From NCBI GenBank assembly GCA_963825255.1, contig CAWGSF010000009.1, positions 806,001 through 870,000 on the forward strand: 64,000 nt of DNA. The letters run 5' to 3'. The stretch's first letter is position 1. Every line of letters starts with the position of its first letter. Origin of the DNA: JAIBJN01 sp963825255 (lineage in GTDB: Bacteria; Actinomycetota; Thermoleophilia; Gaiellales; Gaiellaceae). The translations under genes and the position numbers were made by a program. Shown here one piece after another: positions 15,891 through 23,654 of this stretch. The notes beneath the pieces were generated by a model. The model was not told the DNA's origin. It ran no database searches and was given only the letters and a program-made list of their open reading frames with translations.

Positions 15891-16174
15891 TGAGTCGATC
15901 GAGCAAGAAGGGGCCGTTCGTCGAGGAGCGGCTCATGCAGCGAATCGAGGCCATGAACGAGTCGGGCGACAAGCGACCGGTGCGCACCTGGTCGCGCACG
16001 TCGACGATCTTCCCCGAGATGGTCGGGCACACGATCGCCGTCCACAACGGACGTGCGCACGTGCCCGTCTTCGTCACCGAGTCGATGGTCGGCCACAAGC
16101 TTGGCGAGTTCGCGCCCACGCGCATCTTCCGCGCGCACTCGGGCGACCGGAAGACGGAGATCAAGCGCAAGTGA
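15890..16174 (+). CDS. rpsS: 30S ribosomal protein S19
   Basis: 94 residues from GTG 15890. SRSSKKGPFVEERLM and the C-terminal GHKLGEFAPTRIFRAHSGDRK are diagnostic. It overlaps rplB by one base and rplV by four, a tight coupling. Confidence 0.97.
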   Translation: MSRSSKKGPFVEERLMQRIEAMNESGDKRPVRTWSRTSTIFPEMVGHTIAVHNGRAHVPVFVTESMVGHKLGEFAPTRIFRAHSGDRKTEIKRK

Positions 16175-16839
16175 CGGCTGTCGAGACACCCACCTCCACC
16201 GTTCGCGCCGAGGCGCGCTACGTGCGGGCGGCGCCGCGCAAGGCGCAGCTCGTCGTCGACCAGATTCGCGGCCGTACCGTGCCCGAGGCGCGGACGATCC
16301 TCGCGTTCCTCACGCGCGACGCCGCGCGGGACGTGGGCAGGGTCCTCGACTCGGCCGTCGCCAACGCGGAGGCGAACCACGGCCTCGTCGGAGACGAGCT
16401 CGTCGTGGCCGCCGCCTACGTCGGCGCCGGGCCCCAGCTCAAGCGCTGGCGGGCCCGCGCGCGCGGCCGGGTGGGCCGCATCCGCAAGCGGACCTGCCAC
16501 ATCACCGTCGCGCTCGCGCTGCCGACCGGGGAGGAGATCCCCGCGCCGATCGAGCATCCCAAGCCGGCGGAGCCGGCCCCCGCGGAGCCCGTGGCCGAGG
16601 AGACGCCGGCCGAGGAGGCTCCGGCCGAGGAGGAGAAGCCGAAGCGCCCGCGCGCGTCGCGGAGGAAGCCGGCGGCCGAGGCCGCGACCGTGGCGGAGGC
16701 CGAGGAGAAGCCCAAGCCGCGCCGCGCCCGCACCACGAAGCCGAAGGCCGAGGGCGAGGCGACCGCCGAGCCGGAGAAGCCGAAGGCGCCGCGCAAGCCG
16801 CGGAGCACGCGTCAGAAGAAGAGCGAGGAGGAGGCCTGA
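16171..16839 (+). CDS. rplV: 50S ribosomal protein L22 with long C-terminal tail
   Basis: 222 residues, about twice the usual length. The first ~125 residues are L22 (ARYVRAAPRKAQLVVDQIRG; tunnel hairpin RARGRVGRIRKRTCHITVAL). From residue ~130 to the end is a tail of Ala, Glu, Pro, Lys and Arg with blocks such as EETPAEEAPAEEEKPKRPRA. The tail is low complexity and would lie outside the folded domain. GTG start overlaps the rpsS stop. The L22 assignment is certain; the role of the tail is unknown. Confidence 0.95.
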   Translation: MTAVETPTSTVRAEARYVRAAPRKAQLVVDQIRGRTVPEARTILAFLTRDAARDVGRVLDSAVANAEANHGLVGDELVVAAAYVGAGPQLKRWRARARGRVGRIRKRTCHITVALALPTGEEIPAPIEHPKPAEPAPAEPVAEETPAEEAPAEEEKPKRPRASRRKPAAEAATVAEAEEKPKPRRARTTKPKAEGEATAEPEKPKAPRKPRSTRQKKSEEEA

Positions 16840-17852
16840 TGGGTCAGAAGGTTCATCCCGGCGGGCTTCGCGTCGGTGTCATCCACGACTGGAAGTCCAA
16901 CTGGTACACGGGCTCGAAGGAGTTCCCCGCCTACATCATCGAGGACGTCAAGATCCGCGACCACATCTACGGCAAGCTCGGGCACGCGGGTCTCTCCGAC
17001 ATCCTCATCCGCAAGGACAAGCAGCGGATCACGATCGACATCTACACGGCGAGGCCGGGCATCGTGATCGGGAAGTCCGGGGCCGAGGTGGACGCGCTGC
17101 GCCGCGAGGTTCACGCGATGACGCAGAAGAACGTCCAGATCAACATCAACGAGATCAAGCGGCCCGAGCTCGACGCCAAGCTCGTCGCCCAGTCGATCGC
17201 CGAGCAGCTCCAGAACCGGGTCAGCTTCCGGCGTGCGATGAAGCGCTCGCTCGCCTCCGCGATCCGCTCAGGTGCCCAGGGCGTGAAGATCACCTGCGGC
17301 GGCCGCCTCGGGGGCTCCGAGATGTCCCGGTCCGAGACCTACTCCGAGGGCAAGGTGCCCCTCCATACGCTGCGCGCGGACATCGACTACGGCTTCGCCG
17401 AGGCGCGGACGACCACCGGCCGCATCGGCGTGAAGGTCTGGATCAACAAGGGCGAGATCATGCCCGAGGGCTTCGACTCCGACCGGGGTGCCGCCGGCCG
17501 CCTCGGCGAGCAGGACCAGGCGCGCCGGCGCGGCGGACGCCGCGACGGGCTTGCCCCGGTTCCCCAGGGTGGCCGGAGAGGCGGCGACCGCGAGGGCCTC
17601 GGGCCGGTCGGCCGGCCACGCAAGGGGCAGCGCCGCCGACCGCAGGCGCGGGCGGAGACGAGCGACGCGCAGCCCGCGGCCGAGCAGGAGGCCCAGACGC
17701 CTCCCACCGACGCGGCTCCCGCCGAGCAGGAGGCCCAGACGCCTCCGGCCGACGCGACGCCGGCCGAGCCGGAGGCCCAGGCACCCGAGGTCGAGACACC
17801 CGAGGTCGAGGCGCCCGAGGCGCCGGCCGAGGAGCAGGGGGGTGAGTCCTGA
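16839..17852 (+). CDS. rpsC: 30S ribosomal protein S3 with long C-terminal tail
   Basis: 337 residues; S3 normally has about 210-280. The KH domain (PGIVIGKSGAEVDALRREV) and C-terminal domain (KITCGGRLGGSEMSRSE) are intact to about residue 212. Next come a Gly/Arg-rich section and an acidic section in which a unit like AEQEAQTPPADA recurs three times. It helps form the mRNA entry helicase with S4 and S5. ATG overlaps the rplV stop. Confidence 0.95.
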   Translation: MGQKVHPGGLRVGVIHDWKSNWYTGSKEFPAYIIEDVKIRDHIYGKLGHAGLSDILIRKDKQRITIDIYTARPGIVIGKSGAEVDALRREVHAMTQKNVQININEIKRPELDAKLVAQSIAEQLQNRVSFRRAMKRSLASAIRSGAQGVKITCGGRLGGSEMSRSETYSEGKVPLHTLRADIDYGFAEARTTTGRIGVKVWINKGEIMPEGFDSDRGAAGRLGEQDQARRRGGRRDGLAPVPQGGRRGGDREGLGPVGRPRKGQRRRPQARAETSDAQPAAEQEAQTPPTDAAPAEQEAQTPPADATPAEPEAQAPEVETPEVEAPEAPAEEQGGES

Positions 17853-18277
17853 TGCTCATGCCCAAGAAGACGAAGTTCCGCAAGCAGCACCGCGGCCGCA
17901 TGCGCGGCGACGCGAAGGGCCAGCAGCAGGTGCACTTCGGCGACTTCGGCCTCAAGGCGCTCGAGCCCGGGTGGGTGACGAACCGACAGATCGAGGCGGC
18001 CCGGATCGCGATGACCCGCCGCATCAAGCGCGGCGGCAAGGTCTGGATCAACGTCTTCCCGGACAAGCCGGTGACCCAGAAGCCGGCCGAGACGCGCATG
18101 GGGTCCGGGAAGGGCTCGCCCGAGCACTGGGTCGCGGTGATCAAGCCGGGACGGGTCATGTTCGAGCTCGCCGGGGTCCCCGAGGACCTCGCGCGCGAGG
18201 CCATGCGACTCGGGGGCATGAAGCTCCCGGTGAAGACGAAGTTCGTCAAGCGGGAGGCTGATCTCTTTGAAGGCTAA
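17852..18277 (+). CDS. rplP: 50S ribosomal protein L16
   Basis: 141 residues, typical size, starting MLMPKKTKFRKQHRGRM. Contains WITNRQIEAARIAM-type and MGSGKGSPEHWVAVIKPGRVMFE segments. ATG shares its A with the rpsC stop. The end overlaps rpmC by 11 nt. Confidence 0.97.
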   Translation: MLMPKKTKFRKQHRGRMRGDAKGQQQVHFGDFGLKALEPGWVTNRQIEAARIAMTRRIKRGGKVWINVFPDKPVTQKPAETRMGSGKGSPEHWVAVIKPGRVMFELAGVPEDLAREAMRLGGMKLPVKTKFVKREADLFEG

Positions 18278-18470
18278 GGAGCTGCGAGACCTCTCGGACG
18301 AGGAGCTGGAGCGGCGCCTGGCCGAGGGCCGGGAGAACCTCTTCAACCTCCGCTTCCAGATGGCGACCGGGGCGCTCGAGAACAGCGCGCGCCTCTCGCT
18401 CGCGAAGCATGACATCGCCCGGATCCTCACGGTCCAGGCGGAACGGAAGAACTCGCTGGAGAGAAGGTAG
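18267..18470 (+). CDS. rpmC: 50S ribosomal protein L29
   Basis: 67 residues from a TTG start inside the end of rplP. KAKELRDLSDEELERRLAEG and LFNLRFQMATGALEN are characteristic. The stop abuts the rpsQ ATG with no gap. Confidence 0.95.
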   Translation: MKAKELRDLSDEELERRLAEGRENLFNLRFQMATGALENSARLSLAKHDIARILTVQAERKNSLERR

Positions 18471-19199
18471 ATGGCAAGACCGAGAAAGAAGAAGGACGAG
18501 GAGACACAGGAGCCGGTCGAGGAGGCTGCGGCCACCGAGACCGAGCCCGAGGCAGAGCCCGCCGCCGAGGCGGAGCCTGCCGCCGAGCCCGAGGCCGAGG
18601 AGGCTGCGGAGCCCGAGGCCGAGGAGCCTCAGGCCGAGGAGGAGCCGGCCGTCGAGGAGGCTGCTCCCGAGCCCGTGGCGGAGGAGGAGGCCCCTGAGCC
18701 GACCGACGCCGCGGAGCAGGCTCCCGAAGCCGAAGCCGAAGCCGAAGCCGAGCCGGCCGAGGAAGCCCCCGAGCCGGAGGCCGAGGCGGCCGAGGACCAG
18801 CCGGAAGCCACGCCCGAGCCGGTCGCGCCCGCCGCGCCCGCGAAGCGCAGGCGCGTCCCGCGGCCGGAGAGGCGGCAGCGGCCGAAGCCGAGGCGCGAGA
18901 AGGCTGCCAAGCGCAAGCCGATCGTGCGCCTCCCCAAGCCCGAGCACGCTCGCGGCCGGCGCAAGGAGCGGCGCGGCATCGTCGTGTCCGCGGCGATGGA
19001 CAAGACCATCGTCGTCCGCGTCGAGACCGTGAAGCCGCATCCCGTCTACAAGAAGATCGTCCGCCGTTCGACGAGGCTCCACGCGCACGACGAGACGAAC
19101 GTGGCGAAGCTCGGAGACGTCGTCCGCGTGGTCGAGACCCGGCCGCTCTCCAAGACGAAGTCGTGGCGGCTCGCCGAAGTGATCGAAGAGGCGAAGTAG
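18471..19199 (+). CDS. rpsQ: 30S ribosomal protein S17 with ~155-residue N-terminal extension
   Basis: 242 residues; S17 usually has about 80-90. The S17 domain is the C-terminal part (RRGIVVSAAMDKTIVVRVE, HPVYKKIVRRSTRLHAHDE). Before it, residues ~10-120 are almost all Glu, Ala and Pro, then ~120-155 switch to Arg/Lys/Pro. ATG 18471 directly abuts the rpmC stop, so the extension appears to be part of the gene. An internal start nearer the domain cannot be excluded. Proteins with such a strongly acidic then basic arm are unusual among S17s I know. Confidence 0.92.
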   Translation: MARPRKKKDEETQEPVEEAAATETEPEAEPAAEAEPAAEPEAEEAAEPEAEEPQAEEEPAVEEAAPEPVAEEEAPEPTDAAEQAPEAEAEAEAEPAEEAPEPEAEAAEDQPEATPEPVAPAAPAKRRRVPRPERRQRPKPRREKAAKRKPIVRLPKPEHARGRRKERRGIVVSAAMDKTIVVRVETVKPHPVYKKIVRRSTRLHAHDETNVAKLGDVVRVVETRPLSKTKSWRLAEVIEEAK

Positions 19200-19209
19200 G
19201 AGCCCGTCG

Positions 19210-19578
19210 GTGATCCAGCAGGAATCCCGTCTCCGCGTCGCCGACAACACCGGTGCCCGCGAGCTCCTGTGCATTCGCGTGCTCGGCGGCTCGCACCGCC
19301 GTTACGCGCGCGTGGGCGACATCATCGTCGGGACGGTCAAGGCCGCGACGCCGCAGGGGACGATCAAGAAGGGCGAGGTCGTCAAGGCGGTCGTCGTGCG
19401 GACGAAGAAGCCGTTCGGGCGAAACGACGGGACGTCGATCGCGTTCGACGAGAACGCCGCGGTGATCATCGACGCGCAGAACAACCCCCGCGGCACGCGC
19501 ATCTTCGGGCCGGTCGCCCGCGAGCTGCGCGAGAAGAACTTCATGAAGATCGTGTCGTTGGCTCCGGAGGTGCTCTAG
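19210..19578 (+). CDS. rplN: 50S ribosomal protein L14
   Basis: 122 residues from GTG 19210. IQQESRLRVADNTGARELLCIRVLGGS start and GTRIFGPVARELREKNFMKIVSLAPEVL end are classic and uninterrupted. It is followed by the second full copy of the hairpin repeat. Confidence 0.98.
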   Translation: MIQQESRLRVADNTGARELLCIRVLGGSHRRYARVGDIIVGTVKAATPQGTIKKGEVVKAVVVRTKKPFGRNDGTSIAFDENAAVIIDAQNNPRGTRIFGPVARELREKNFMKIVSLAPEVL

Positions 19579-19745
19579 TGGCGGCCCCCTTCCTCACGTC
19601 TCGCATCCCCCGGATCGCTGCGAAGCGTCGCCTCGCGGCGTCCTCGGTCGCGCCCGTAGCCTCCGGCTACGACCGCTCCCTGCGTCCTTGCGACGCTCGC
19701 TTCTCGCGCCCGGTGAACACGACCCGTTCGGGAGGTGACCGCTGA
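19578..19745 (+). repeat. Operon-internal hairpin repeat, copy 2 (rplN/rplX junction)
   Basis: 168 nt, the same length as copy 1 and 97/99 identical over 19610-19708. The apex hairpin is CGTAGCC/GGCTACG with loop TCC. A GTG shares the G of the rplN stop TAG, and the frame runs open for 55 codons to a TGA one base before the rplX ATG. The tail carries the strong GGGAGGTGA ribosome site for rplX. Same orientation as the other copies. Confidence 0.85.
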
Positions 19746-19746
19746 A

Positions 19747-20118
19747 ATGGCCCAGGGAATGAAGGTCCGGAAAGGCGACGTCGTCCAGATCCTCTCGGGG
19801 AAGGACCGCGGCAAGCAGGGCCGCATCCTCGAGGCGGACCCGAAGAAGAAGCGCGTGATCGTCGAGAACCTCAACATCGTCAAGCGCCATCGCCGGCCGC
19901 GTCCGATGAAGGACGCGAGCCGCATGGGCCAGACCCAGATCCAGCCGGGCGGGGTCTTCGACCTCGCCGCACCGCTCGACGCCTCGAACGTGATGATCGT
20001 CTGCCCCACGTGCAACCGCGCCACGCGCGTCGGCTACGAGTTCCGCGAGGAGAAGGGGCGCCGCGTGAAGGTGCGCGTCTGCAAGCGCGCCGACTGCGGG
20101 GAGGTGCTGGACCGCTGA
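19747..20118 (+). CDS. rplX: 50S ribosomal protein L24
   Basis: 123 residues. KOW motif KVRKGDVVQILSGKDRGKQG and IVKRHRRPRP are present, plus a C-terminal zinc-ribbon-like CPTCNRATR / CKRADC pair. ATG 19747 was chosen because GGGAGGTGA lies at ideal distance; the in-frame GTG 19735 sits inside that ribosome site. The stop overlaps the rplE ATG. Confidence 0.96.
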   Translation: MAQGMKVRKGDVVQILSGKDRGKQGRILEADPKKKRVIVENLNIVKRHRRPRPMKDASRMGQTQIQPGGVFDLAAPLDASNVMIVCPTCNRATRVGYEFREEKGRRVKVRVCKRADCGEVLDR

Positions 20119-20702
20119 TGGCGACGAAGACGAAGACAAAGACCGAGAACGGCTACGTCGCGCGGCTCAAGCAGAGCTACGACGGGGAGCTGCGCGCGGC
20201 TCTCAAGGACGAGCTCGAGCTCAGCTCGATCATGGAGACCCCGCGGCTCGACAAGATCACGCTCAACATGGGCGTCGGCGAGGCGAAGACGAACGCCCGC
20301 ACGCTCGACCGCGCCGTCGAGGAGCTGACGACGATCGCCGGCCAGCGGGCGCAGATCACCCGCGCGAAGAAGTCGATCGCCGGCTTCAAGATCCGCGAGG
20401 GGATGCCAATCGGGACCAAGGTGACGATCCGCGGCGTCCGCATGTACGAGTTCCTCGACCGGCTCGTCTCGATCGCGCTGCCGCGCATCCGGGACTTCCG
20501 CGGGCTCTCGCCGGCGAGCTTCGACGGTCGCGGCAACTACTCGATCGGCATCCGCGAGCAGATCATCTTCCCCGAGATCAACTACGACGACGTCGAGACC
20601 GTCCGCGGGCTCGACGTGGTCATCACGACGACCGCGCGAACGGACGAGGAGGGCCTGGCGCTCCTGCGCAGCCTCGGCCTGCCGTTCCGGGACCAGGACT
20701 AG
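20118..20702 (+). CDS. rplE: 50S ribosomal protein L5
   Basis: 194 residues from ATG 20118. LDKITLNMGVGEAKTN, RAKKSIAGFKIREGMPIGTKVTIRG-type core and FDGRGNYSIGIREQIIFPEI end identify it. It binds 5S rRNA. One-base overlap with rplX. Confidence 0.97.
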   Translation: MATKTKTKTENGYVARLKQSYDGELRAALKDELELSSIMETPRLDKITLNMGVGEAKTNARTLDRAVEELTTIAGQRAQITRAKKSIAGFKIREGMPIGTKVTIRGVRMYEFLDRLVSIALPRIRDFRGLSPASFDGRGNYSIGIREQIIFPEINYDDVETVRGLDVVITTTARTDEEGLALLRSLGLPFRDQD

Positions 20703-20709
20703 GAGGACG

Positions 20710-20895
20710 ATGGCAAAGAAGAGCCTCAGGGTAAAGGCAGCCCGCCCGTCGAAGTACAGGACGCGGGCCTACACCCGCTGCAATCGGTGCGGGCGCCCCC
20801 GGGCGGTGTACCGGAAGTTCGGGCTCTGCCGGATCTGCCTGCGCGAGCTCGCGCACGAGGGCTTCATCCCCGGCATGACCAAGTCGAGCTGGTAG
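20710..20895 (+). CDS. rpsZ: 30S ribosomal protein S14, zinc-binding short form
   Basis: 61 residues, the short type with two CxxC pairs (CNRCGRPR and CRICLRELAHEG). ATG follows the ribosome site AGGAGG by a few bases. The zinc form is the usual housekeeping S14 in this operon position. Confidence 0.97.
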   Translation: MAKKSLRVKAARPSKYRTRAYTRCNRCGRPRAVYRKFGLCRICLRELAHEGFIPGMTKSSW

Positions 20896-20907
20896 GGGAG
20901 GGACGAG

Positions 20908-21303
20908 ATGCTGAACGACCCCATCGCCGACATGCTCACCCGCATCCGGAACGCGAACCGCGCGCTCCACGAGACCACCACCATGCCGACCTCGGGGACG
21001 AAGGTCGAGATCGCCCGCGTCCTCAAGGACGAGGGCTACATCAAGGACTACCGCGTGGAGCGCGGCGACGCTTTCGATACCCTGGTCGTCGAGCTGAAGT
21101 TCGGGCAGAACCGCGAGCGCATCATCACCGACCTGCGCCGCATCTCGAAGCCCGGGCGCCGCGTCTACGCCCGCAAGGACCGCCTCCCGCGCGTCCTCGG
21201 CGGGATGGGCACGGCGATCATGTCCACGTCCAACGGCCTGGTGACGAGCCGGACGGCGCAGGAGCTCGGCGTCGGCGGCGAGGTCATCTGCTTCGTGTGG
21301 TGA
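20908..21303 (+). CDS. rpsH: 30S ribosomal protein S8
   Basis: 131 residues. NDPIADMLTRIRNANRALHE start and the C-terminal STSNGLVTSRTAQELGVGGEVICFVW signature are intact. Ribosome site GGGAGGGA before ATG. It nucleates the 30S platform. Confidence 0.97.
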   Translation: MLNDPIADMLTRIRNANRALHETTTMPTSGTKVEIARVLKDEGYIKDYRVERGDAFDTLVVELKFGQNRERIITDLRRISKPGRRVYARKDRLPRVLGGMGTAIMSTSNGLVTSRTAQELGVGGEVICFVW

Positions 21304-21313
21304 GGCGACCAGC

Positions 21314-21847
21314 GTGAGTCGAATCGGAAAGACGCCAATCGAGATTCCCGCAGGGGTGTCCGTCTCCCTGTCCCCGGGCCGCGTCATGGTCAACGGGCCG
21401 CTCGGCGAGCTGTCGCAGCAGGTGCCCCAGCGGATCTCGATCGAGCAGCGGGACGGCCAGCTGGTGGTCACGCGCCCGACGGAGCGGGGCGAGGACCGGG
21501 CGCTCCACGGCCTCACCCGGTCGCTGGTCGCCAACATGGTCGAGGGCGTCACGAAGGGGTTCGAGAAGGCCCTGGAGATCCAGGGCGTCGGCTACCGCGC
21601 GGCCATGCGCGGGGCCGATCTCGAGCTGAGCGTCGGCTACTCGCATCCGGTGGTCAAGAAGGCGCCCCAGGGCATCAGCTTCGACGTCCCCGCGCCGACC
21701 CAGGTGATCGTCAAGGGAATCGACAAGCAGAGCGTCGGACAGGTCGCCGCCGAGGTGCGCGCGGTTCGCCCGCCCGAGCCGTACAAGGGCAAGGGGATCC
21801 GCTACCAGGGCGAGTACGTCCGGCGGAAGGTCGGGAAGCGGGCATAG
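21314..21847 (+). CDS. rplF: 50S ribosomal protein L6
   Basis: 177 residues from GTG 21314. SRIGKTPIEIPAGVSVSL start, two repeated L6 folds, and the family end PEPYKGKGIRYQGEYVRRKVGK. The next gene starts two bases after its stop. Confidence 0.97.
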   Translation: MSRIGKTPIEIPAGVSVSLSPGRVMVNGPLGELSQQVPQRISIEQRDGQLVVTRPTERGEDRALHGLTRSLVANMVEGVTKGFEKALEIQGVGYRAAMRGADLELSVGYSHPVVKKAPQGISFDVPAPTQVIVKGIDKQSVGQVAAEVRAVRPPEPYKGKGIRYQGEYVRRKVGKRA

Positions 21848-21849
21848 CG

Positions 21850-22206
21850 ATGCCGACGCTCACGGTCAGAGAGGCCAGGGCGCGGCGGCACCGCCGCGTG
21901 CGCCGCAAGATCTCCGGCACGGCGGAGCGCCCGCGCCTCGTCGTCCATCGCTCGAACCGCGGGATCGAGGCGCAGCTCGTCGACGACGTCGAGGGGCGCA
22001 CGCTGGCCGCGGCCAGCCACCTCGGCGTCCGCAAGGGCTTCAAGGGCACGAAGACCGACCAGGCGGCCGAGGTCGGCAAGCTGCTCGCGGCCGCCGGGAA
22101 GAAGGCCGGCGTCGAGACGGTCGTCTTCGACCGCGCCGGCTACCTGTACCACGGGCGCGTCAAGGCGCTCGCAGACGCAGCACGCGAAGGAGGGCTCCAG
22201 TTTTGA
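21850..22206 (+). CDS. rplR: 50S ribosomal protein L18
   Basis: 118 residues. RRHRRVRRKISGTAERPRLVVHRSNRGIEAQ-type start and VVFDRAGYLYHGRVKALADAAREGGLQF end. Binds 5S rRNA with L5. Its TGA overlaps the TTG start of rpsE. Confidence 0.97.
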   Translation: MPTLTVREARARRHRRVRRKISGTAERPRLVVHRSNRGIEAQLVDDVEGRTLAAASHLGVRKGFKGTKTDQAAEVGKLLAAAGKKAGVETVVFDRAGYLYHGRVKALADAAREGGLQF

Positions 22207-22847
22207 GCACCGTCGAGCGCCAGGTCGAGCGCAACCTCGAGATCGAAGCGCGCGAGCTCAAGGAGCGCGTCGTCGAGATCAACCGCGTCGCCAAGGTCGT
22301 CAAGGGCGGCCGCCGGTTCTCGTTCACGGCCCTGGTCGTGATCGGGGACGAAGTCGATCGCGTCGGCGTCGGCTACGGGAAGGCGCGGGAGGTGCCGCTG
22401 GCCATCTCGAAAGCCGTGGACGACGCGAAGAAGAACATCTTCCAGGTGCCGAAGCACGGCCAGACGATCACGCACGAGGTGCTGGGGCGCTCGGACGCGG
22501 CCCGCGTCCTCCTGCGCCCGGCGAGCGAGGGCACCGGCGTCATCGCGGGCGGTGGCGTCCGCGCCGTCCTCGAGCTGGCCGGGATCCGGGACATCCTCGC
22601 GAAGAGCCTCGGGAACCCGAACCCGATCAACCTGCTGAAGGCGACGGTGAACGGGCTGAAGAGCCTGCGCCGGCCCGAGGAGGTCGGCCGCAGCCGGGGC
22701 AAGGCCGTCGAGGACATCCTCTTCCCGGCGAAGCGGAAGGCCGGCCAGGACGCGCCGGAAGCGGCGCCTAAGGCGGCCGCGACGGACACGGAGACCGAGA
22801 CGGAGACCACGTCGGATGGCGAAGCTGAAGATCACGCAGACGCGTAG
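22203..22847 (+). CDS. rpsE: 30S ribosomal protein S5 with acidic C-terminal tail
   Basis: 214 residues from TTG 22203. The dsRNA-binding-like N domain (LKERVVEINRVAKVVKGGRR) and the C domain (GTGVIAGGGVRAVLELAGI, then SLGNPNPINLLKATVNGLKSL) are complete. About 35 extra residues (Ala, Thr, Glu, Asp) follow and run 32 nt into rpmD, so the tail shares DNA with the L30 start in another frame. Confidence 0.96.
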   Translation: MSTVERQVERNLEIEARELKERVVEINRVAKVVKGGRRFSFTALVVIGDEVDRVGVGYGKAREVPLAISKAVDDAKKNIFQVPKHGQTITHEVLGRSDAARVLLRPASEGTGVIAGGGVRAVLELAGIRDILAKSLGNPNPINLLKATVNGLKSLRRPEEVGRSRGKAVEDILFPAKRKAGQDAPEAAPKAAATDTETETETTSDGEAEDHADA

Positions 22848-22998
22848 CCAGATCGGCCAGACGGAGCGCCACCGCGGCACGCTGAGGGCGCTCGGGCTCG
22901 GCCGCATCGGGCGCACGACGGAGCGCGAGGCGAGCCCGGAGACCCTGGGTATGCTCAGGAAGGTCCGCCACCTCGTGAAGGTCGAGGAGGCCTCCTGA
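22816..22998 (+). CDS. rpmD: 50S ribosomal protein L30
   Basis: 60 residues. LKITQTRSQIGQTERHRGTLRALGLGRIG is diagnostic. The ATG lies 32 nt inside the end of rpsE, a longer overlap than elsewhere in this operon, and only a weak GGAG about 12 bases upstream could serve as ribosome site. It probably depends on re-initiation after S5. Confidence 0.95.
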   Translation: MAKLKITQTRSQIGQTERHRGTLRALGLGRIGRTTEREASPETLGMLRKVRHLVKVEEAS

Positions 22999-23654
22999 TG
23001 GCACCCCCCAACCGTCAGCCGGACGAGCAGGAGCTCACGCTCTCGAACCTGAAGCCCGCGCAGAAGCGCCGAGCGCGCAAGCGGGTCGGCCGCGGCCTGG
23101 GCTCGGGCAAGGGCCGGTACTCCGGCCGCGGGATCAAGGGCCAGAAGTCGCGCGCCGGGTCGCACACGATGCGGCCGGGCTTCGAGGGCGGCCAGATGCC
23201 GATCTACATGCGCCTCGGCAAGCTGCGCGGGCCCTGGTCGAAGGACGCCATGCCGATGGGGCCGCACCGGACCTCGACGGTGCCGGTCAACCTCCGCGAC
23301 CTCGAGCGCGTCTTCGACGACGGCGCCGAGGTCACGCTCGAGAGCATGGTCGAGAAGGGCCTCCTGAAGAACACCCGCACGGACGTGAAGGTGCTCGGTC
23401 AGGGCGAGCTCACGAAGAAGCTCTCCGTGACGGCGCACTCGTTCTCCGCCTCGGCGCGGGAGAAGATCGAAGGCGCCGGCGGGTCGGTGACCGCGCTGCG
23501 CCCGCCGCGCGAGCTGAAGAAGAAGAAGCGGGCGCGCAAGAAGCCCGCGGCCGAGCCCGAGGCTCCCGAGGAGACGGCGGAGGCGGCCGAGCCCGTCGCC
23601 GAGGAGGCGAGCGAGGCGGCGGAGGCAACCGAGTCCGCCGAACAGGAGTCGTAG
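22998..23654 (+). CDS. rplO: 50S ribosomal protein L15 with acidic C-terminal tail
   Basis: 218 residues. The L15 domain spans ~15-165 (RKRVGRGLGSGKGRYSGRGIKGQKSRAG; GFEGGQMPIYMRL; IEGAGGSVTAL). After a Lys/Arg patch comes about 45 residues of Glu, Ala and Pro. ATG overlaps the rpmD stop by one base; secY starts on the next base after its stop. Confidence 0.96.
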   Translation: MAPPNRQPDEQELTLSNLKPAQKRRARKRVGRGLGSGKGRYSGRGIKGQKSRAGSHTMRPGFEGGQMPIYMRLGKLRGPWSKDAMPMGPHRTSTVPVNLRDLERVFDDGAEVTLESMVEKGLLKNTRTDVKVLGQGELTKKLSVTAHSFSASAREKIEGAGGSVTALRPPRELKKKKRARKKPAAEPEAPEETAEAAEPVAEEASEAAEATESAEQES

